Assembly: GCF_029911635.1 (NCBI RefSeq)
Contig: NZ_JARYTI010000024.1
Location: 1 to 64,000, forward strand
Reading direction: 5' to 3'
Length of the DNA: 64,000 nt
From: Sphingomonas sp. AR_OL41
Lineage (GTDB): Bacteria; Pseudomonadota; Alphaproteobacteria; Sphingomonadales; Sphingomonadaceae
The position numbers and the translations under genes are program-made. Positions 59,716-64,000 of the stretch are shown here, in pieces. Every line of letters starts with the position of its first letter. Positions within the stretch are counted from its first letter, which is position 1. The notes under the pieces are model-generated. The model was not told the origin of the DNA. It did no database searches and was given only the letters and a program-made list of their open reading frames with translations.

Positions 59716-59994
59716 ATGATCCGATCAGAGCTTGTTCAGAAGATTGCCGACGAGAATCCCGATCTCGCGCTGCGCGACGTCGAGGCGATCATCACCACCT
59801 TTTTCGACGAGATTTCGCGCCGGCTGTCGAGCGGCGGTCGCGTCGAGTTGCGCGGCTTCGGCGCCTTCTCCACCCGGGCCCGCGACGCCCGCACCGGCCG
59901 CAACCCGCGCACCGGCGAGGTGGTCGATGTCGATGCCAAGCGCGTCCCCTATTTCAAGCCCGGCAAGGAAATGCGTCTTCGGCTCAACGTCTGA
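59716..59994 (+). CDS. ihfB: Integration host factor subunit beta
   Basis: A 92-residue DNA-bending protein of the HU/IHF family: [48 protein letters not shown] and [14 protein letters not shown] also commonly assists phage integrases. Position after rpsA is the usual one. Confidence 0.96.
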   Translation: MIRSELVQKIADENPDLALRDVEAIITTFFDEISRRLSSGGRVELRGFGAFSTRARDARTGRNPRTGEVVDVDAKRVPYFKPGKEMRLRLNV

Positions 59995-60045
59995 CGTCTC
60001 GTTGCGCTTGACGCGCGGCGCGGGTTACGCTTCTCGTCACGTCGT

Positions 60046-60132
60046 GCGGACGTGGCGAAACCGGTAGACGCAGGAGACTTAAAATCTCTCTCCCGCAAGG
60101 GAATGCGGGTTCGAGTCCCGCCGTCCGCACCA
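60046..60132 (+). tRNA. tRNA-Leu (TAA anticodon)
   Basis: An 87-nt class II tRNA with encoded CCA. Acceptor GCGGACG/CGTCCGC, anticodon loop CTTAAAA (anticodon TAA), a variable arm CTCCCGCAAGGGAAT and T arm GCGGGTTCGAGTCCCGC are all present. Confidence 0.97.
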
Positions 60133-60195
60133 GCACTCGTCGGCAATTCTACGGTGACGAGAAAACCGGCTTCGCGCTGACGAAAGCGCTCTGAC

Positions 60196-61338
60196 ATGAA
60201 CGATGTGGCTGATCGGGACACGACTGCGGCACCGGCTTCCGCGCCGGCGCTGAAAGAAATATTCAACGCTGTCCGCATCCGGCATATCGCCGCTGAGACC
60301 GCCGCGATATTTGCCGGCTTCGATAGCGAGACTTTCGTCAATCTCTGCCTCGACGGAATCGACGGGCACTCGCTGATGGCGCGGCTCCGTCGCGTGGCCG
60401 AAACCTTTCATGCCACCCTGCCCCGCGACTTCCGCACCGCGCTCGACATCCTTCGTCGCCTCGCGCCCCGGCTCGACAGCGCTTTCGTCACCATGGTGCT
60501 GCCCGACTATGTCGCGCTCTATGGCAAGGACGACTTCGACACATCGATGGCGGCATTGAAATACTTTACCGTTTTCGGCTCGTCGGAATTCGCCGTACGC
60601 CATTTTCTTCGACGTGAGCCGGCGCGCAGCCTTGCGCTCATGGAACGCTGGGCGCGCGACGACAACGACCATGTGCGTCGCCTCGCCAGCGAAGGCAGTC
60701 GCCCGCGCCTGCCCTGGTCGTTCAAGCTCGATGCGGTCATCGCCGAGCCGGCGCTTACATGGACCATCGTCGATAGCCTGAAAGCCGATCCCAGCCGCTA
60801 CGTGCGAAAATCCGTCGCCAATCACCTCAACGACATCGCGAAGGATCATCCGGACTGGGTGCTCCAGCGTATCGAAGGCTGGCCGCTCGATGATCCCGCG
60901 ACGGGCTGGATAGCGCGCCATGCGCTGCGCACGCTGGTCAAGCGCGGCAATCAACGCGCCCTGGCCATCCTCGGCGCGGAGAGCGCACCACAGGTAGATG
61001 TCGGTGGCTTCACCGTGACGCCACGGTCGATCGAACTGGGCGAGAGCATCACGCTTACGATCGATCTTCAATCGACCGCGCCGACGGACCAGCGCCTCGT
61101 GGTCGACTATGCCATCCACTATATCAAAAGCTCCGGCGCACCTTCGCCAAAGGTGTTCAAGCTGAGAACGATCGATCTCGCGCCGGCCGAGCTGCGCACG
61201 CTCACCCATCGACAGGTGGTCCGCGATTTCACCACGCGAAAGCACTTTCCCGGCCGCCACCGGATCGACCTGTTGCTCAACGGGCGGGTCGTCGCTGAAG
61301 CGGATTTCCACCTGCAGCCGGTTGCGAAGACGCCGTAA
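60196..61338 (+). CDS. AlkC-type DNA alkylation repair glycosylase
   Basis: A 380-residue protein. Residues 1-260 are HEAT-like helical repeats of the AlkC/AlkD family (LPRDFRTALDILRRLAPRLD, RLASEGSRPRLPWSFKLDAV, DPSRYVRKSVANHLNDIAKD), and the last 110 residues form an Ig-like beta domain (FTVTPRSIELGESITLTIDL), as in long AlkC proteins. It should excise 3-methyladenine-type lesions. It starts at ATG 60196, 63 nt after the tRNA-Leu gene. Confidence 0.9.
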   Translation: MNDVADRDTTAAPASAPALKEIFNAVRIRHIAAETAAIFAGFDSETFVNLCLDGIDGHSLMARLRRVAETFHATLPRDFRTALDILRRLAPRLDSAFVTMVLPDYVALYGKDDFDTSMAALKYFTVFGSSEFAVRHFLRREPARSLALMERWARDDNDHVRRLASEGSRPRLPWSFKLDAVIAEPALTWTIVDSLKADPSRYVRKSVANHLNDIAKDHPDWVLQRIEGWPLDDPATGWIARHALRTLVKRGNQRALAILGAESAPQVDVGGFTVTPRSIELGESITLTIDLQSTAPTDQRLVVDYAIHYIKSSGAPSPKVFKLRTIDLAPAELRTLTHRQVVRDFTTRKHFPGRHRIDLLLNGRVVAEADFHLQPVAKTP

Positions 61339-61705
61339 CGCGAGCCGATCGGGCTGCGCTTTGGCGCCTCGCCGCCACGAGCGAGCAGGCCCCGCTGTGA
61401 CCTGTGCGACTGGCCTTACGCGTCCGTAACGGGGGCGACACCCCATATCTAGCGGCCAGGCGGTGAAACTGACCCCGCCGCTGGTCTCGAGCGATTTATA
61501 TCCTCGCTTCATCCCGGGACCGTAACGGTTCGTCGCGCTTGCTTTGCTTTTGTTAACCCGCGCCAACATAGGCCCGCGCTCATCCCGGCCGTTGGGACAC
61601 AACCGAAACAATAACAGGTTTCCGGCGGCAAGACGTGGGGCAAGTCGGAGCGCACCGGTGATTTTGGCGCGACGATGAGCCTCTGCGCATTGTCCGAGGT
61701 TTTTG
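61339..61705. other. Intergenic region before the SleB-type gene
   Basis: About 365 nt without a supported gene. The AT-richer stretch near 61540-61570 may hold the promoter of the wall-hydrolase gene. Nothing else was recognised. Confidence 0.5.
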
Positions 61706-62326
61706 GTGCTACCCCATCGTCGTTTTGTGTTTACGCTCGTTGCTACCGCAGCCGCGATTCCCACGCTTGCTGCTTCCGCTCCGGCCCAGCAGCTGATCGC
61801 TCCCGCGATCGCGCAGACCCCGGAAACGCCGTCTACCCAGACCGCGCCGACGCCCGCCGTCGAAACCGCAACCCTTTCCACTCCGACCGACGAGGTCGTC
61901 GCTGCCACTGCGCAGCCCGACGAAGCCGAGTTGCGTCCCGCTATCGCGCCGGCCGAACAGACCGCCGCGATCGAATGCATCGCCAAGGTCGTTCGTCATG
62001 AGGCCGCCAACCAGTCGGCCCGTGGCCAGCTGGCCGTCGCGCAGCTGATCATCAACCGCACCCGCGCCGGCAGCCGCTTCGGCCACACGCCCTGCGCGGT
62101 GGTCAATCAGCCGGGTCAGTTCTTCGACACCAACAGCTATAACCCGGATCGCACCAGCGGTGCCTGGACCCGCGCTGTCGAGGTGTCGCGCGATGCGGTT
62201 CAGCATCGCAGCCCGGAGGTCACGCCCGGCGCGCTGTTCTATCACGCCGCCTATCAGGCGCCGCCGCGCTTCTTCCGCACGCGTCAGCGCGTCGCGGTGC
62301 TCGGCGATCACATCTTCTACCGCTGA
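61706..62326 (+). CDS. SleB/CwlJ-type cell wall hydrolase
   Basis: A 206-residue exported protein. The start is GTG 61706 (GAGG upstream) or TTG 61703. An N-terminal signal region ends near ASAPAQQ, followed by a Thr/Pro-rich linker and the hydrolase_2 domain: CIAKVVRHEAANQSARGQLA, VAQLIINRT, QFFDTNSYNPD and FYHAAY. The family cuts peptidoglycan glycan strands; in sphingomonads it probably serves wall remodelling. Confidence 0.88.
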   Translation: MLPHRRFVFTLVATAAAIPTLAASAPAQQLIAPAIAQTPETPSTQTAPTPAVETATLSTPTDEVVAATAQPDEAELRPAIAPAEQTAAIECIAKVVRHEAANQSARGQLAVAQLIINRTRAGSRFGHTPCAVVNQPGQFFDTNSYNPDRTSGAWTRAVEVSRDAVQHRSPEVTPGALFYHAAYQAPPRFFRTRQRVAVLGDHIFYR

Positions 62327-62327
62327 G

Positions 62328-62648
62328 TCATTCTTTCGGCGGCGGCGCGGCAACCGGCTCCTGGCCGGGGAAGCGCGCCGCCTCGAGCTTCTTCCATACG
62401 ATATGAACACCCTTGCGGGCAGCACCCAGACCGGTGCGGTCCGTAAAGGCGCGCCAGCGATCGGCGATGTTGACGAAGCGCTCGACCGCGGGGCTCGGTG
62501 TCATCTCCGCGCCCCATTCGGCGATCGTCACCGCATTGGTCAGCAGCAACCCGAGCGATGCGATGGCGATGATCGCGGTCGTCCAGCGCAACGCGCGCCC
62601 GTCGGGCGGCGGGGCGTCGGGCAGATCGACGGGAAAATCGTGCAACAT
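62328..62648 (-). CDS. Small membrane protein paired with MBOAT gene
   Basis: A 106-residue protein with one membrane helix (WTTAIIAIASLGLLLTNAVT, about residues 22-41) and a likely periplasmic tail. It follows the MBOAT gene by 10 nt and is convergent with the wall-hydrolase gene, their stops 1 nt apart. Probably an accessory of surface-polymer acylation (inference). Confidence 0.75.
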   Translation of the reverse strand: MLHDFPVDLPDAPPPDGRALRWTTAIIAIASLGLLLTNAVTIAEWGAEMTPSPAVERFVNIADRWRAFTDRTGLGAARKGVHIVWKKLEAARFPGQEPVAAPPPKE

Positions 62649-62658
62649 CGGTCGTCCC

Positions 62659-64000
62659 TCAAAAGCGATAATAGATGAAGGGCGCGACCCCTTCGAAACG
62701 CATCGCGTCGATCAGCAGCATGACGACGATCAGCGCTGCCCCCGCCTGCCACGCCGGCAGCGCGCGGAAACGCATCGCGGTCTCCCCCAGCCAGCGTTGC
62801 GGCGCGGCATGGATGGCAAGGCCGAAGACGATCAGCAGCATGATCAGCGGCGTCGCGGTCACCGCTATCGGCCCGCGCCACGGCGTCAGCATGCCGCCGA
62901 GATAGGTCATCGCGTCGCCGAAACTGGCTGCGCGGAAGAAGATCCACGCCAGCAGCACGACATGGAAGGTGATCAGCAGCCTGGCCCAGTCGGGCAACGG
63001 CTTGCGCTCCTTCGGCGCATGGCTGGTCCAGTAACGCTCGATCGCCAGCACGCCACCATGGATGCCGCCCCAGATGACGAAGGTCCAGTTGGCGCCGTGC
63101 CATAGCCCGCCGAGCAGCATCGTCAGCATCAGGTTGCGATAGGTCTTCGCCTCACCGCCGCGACTGCCGCCCAACGCCTCGATATAGAGATAGTCGCGCA
63201 GCCACTGCGACAGGCTCATATGCCAGCGCCGCCAGAAATCCTGCAGCGACAGCGCGCGATAGGGCTGGTTGAAATTGCGCGGAAAGCGATAGCCAAACAG
63301 CGCCGCCAGCCCGATCGCCATGTCGGAATAGGCCGAGAAATCGCAGTAGATCTGCACCGCATAGCCATAGGCCGCGATCAGCAGGTCGAACGACGAATGC
63401 GCGGTCGGGTCGGCGAACACCGGATCGACGAAGTTCACCGCCAGTTCCGAGGCGACCACCGCCTTCTTGAACAGGCCCCACATGATCAGCAGCAACGCCA
63501 TCGACACCATCGAGCGGTCGAGCTTCGGCTTGTGCTGGAACTGCGGCACCAGATCGGCGGCGCGCACGATCGGCCCCGCGACGAGATGCGGGAAGAACGA
63601 CATCAGCAACAGGATGTCGAGCAGCCGCGCCGCCGGCACGCGCCCGCGATAGACGTCGATGACGTAGGAAATGCCCTGAAAGGTGAAGAACGAGATCCCG
63701 ATCGGCAGCACGACCTGAAGGACGGGAATATCGCGCGCAAAGCCCAGCATCGTCAGCGTCGCGGCAAGCTGCGTGGTGAAGAAGTCGAAATATTTGAAGA
63801 ATCCGAGCACCAGCAGGTTGAGCGCCACGCCGCCCAGCAGCAACGCCTTGCGGCGCGCAGCAAAGGTGGGATCGTCAAGGGCGCGCGCGATCGCCCAGTT
63901 GCCCAGCGCCGAGAAGATCAGCAGAGGCACGAAACGCCAGTCCCATGCGCCGTAGAAATACCAGCTCGCCACGAGCAGCAGCAGCTTGCGCCACTCGTTC
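62659..64000 (-). CDS. MBOAT-family O-acyltransferase (5' end outside the window)
   Basis: At least 446 residues of a membrane-bound O-acyltransferase, cut at its N-terminus by the window edge: the frame reads upstream through EWRKLLLLVASWYFYGAWDW. Many membrane helices are visible, with FFTFQGISYVIDVYRG, YCDFSAYSDMAIG, NFNQPYRALSLQDFWRRWH and the active-site His in GGLWHGANWTFVIWG. Such AlgI/DltB-like enzymes acetylate exopolysaccharide or wall polymers. Confidence 0.93.
   Translation of the reverse strand, partial: NEWRKLLLLVASWYFYGAWDWRFVPLLIFSALGNWAIARALDDPTFAARRKALLLGGVALNLLVLGFFKYFDFFTTQLAATLTMLGFARDIPVLQVVLPIGISFFTFQGISYVIDVYRGRVPAARLLDILLLMSFFPHLVAGPIVRAADLVPQFQHKPKLDRSMVSMALLLIMWGLFKKAVVASELAVNFVDPVFADPTAHSSFDLLIAAYGYAVQIYCDFSAYSDMAIGLAALFGYRFPRNFNQPYRALSLQDFWRRWHMSLSQWLRDYLYIEALGGSRGGEAKTYRNLMLTMLLGGLWHGANWTFVIWGGIHGGVLAIERYWTSHAPKERKPLPDWARLLITFHVVLLAWIFFRAASFGDAMTYLGGMLTPWRGPIAVTATPLIMLLIVFGLAIHAAPQRWLGETAMRFRALPAWQAGAALIVVMLLIDAMRFEGVAPFIYYRF

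Noticed and set aside
1..64000. CRISPR array
   Set aside because: No set of regularly spaced identical repeats was seen; the tandem units at 18455-18574 are coding and contiguous.

Overview
The window is a high-GC alphaproteobacterial chromosome segment, most likely from Sphingomonas or a close relative. The evidence is the left-flank locus (Caulobacter/Xanthomonas-type TonB receptor, SapC, cupin-like protein, tryptophan-halogenase-like protein) and the right-flank order tRNA-Ala, TIGR02300 protein, aroA, cmk, rpsA, ihfB. Between the flanks sits one complete temperate podovirus-like prophage of about 42.2 kb (12831-55029).

Left flank (1-12830). A secreted beta-helix protein is followed by a glucoside-use locus. 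The minus-strand arm encodes a TonB-dependent receptor, SapC, a cupin/JmjC-like protein and a Tat-exported family 1 beta-glucosidase. The divergent plus-strand arm encodes a LacI regulator, a GPH-type sugar symporter and a flavin-dependent halogenase-like protein with 4-nt overlaps. A shared motif (TTGACAACGT plus GACAT) lies in front of both the receptor and the glucosidase genes and is the probable LacI operator.

Prophage (12831-55029). It is inserted in the 3' half of a tRNA-Ala(GGC) gene: 53-bp direct repeats bound it, and the tRNA is rebuilt at the right end. Twin 9-bp arm-type sites lie just inside both ends. An XRE/S24 repressor (46568-47215) faces a Cro-like gene (46105-46479) across paired operators. 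The minus-strand transcript runs through early genes (HNH nuclease, GapR-like protein, PAPS-reductase-like protein, replication-type protein), then terminase, portal, BPP-1-like capsid genes, T7-like tail genes, a Hint-domain tail protein, M23 and 2248-residue virion proteins, a tailspike and a lysis cassette. The plus-strand transcript (47559-54950) starts at a promoter covered by a second operator pair. It is a chain of about 23 small, almost all overlapping ORFs ending in the integrase. It includes an acyl-carrier-like protein lacking the carrier serine, an ASCH protein, DUF4326, Gp49 and several small zinc-binding proteins.

Right flank (55030-64000). This is core chromosome: tRNA-Ala, a TIGR02300 zinc-ribbon protein, aroA, cmk, rpsA, ihfB, tRNA-Leu(TAA), an AlkC-type glycosylase, a SleB-type wall hydrolase, a small membrane protein and an MBOAT acyltransferase cut by the window end.

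The most unusual items are a tail protein ending in a complete mini-Hint domain with its other half encoded by an overlapping ORF, the serine-less acyl-carrier-like protein, the two operator pairs with identical 33-bp spacing, and an L,D-transpeptidase-like fold where the endolysin is expected.
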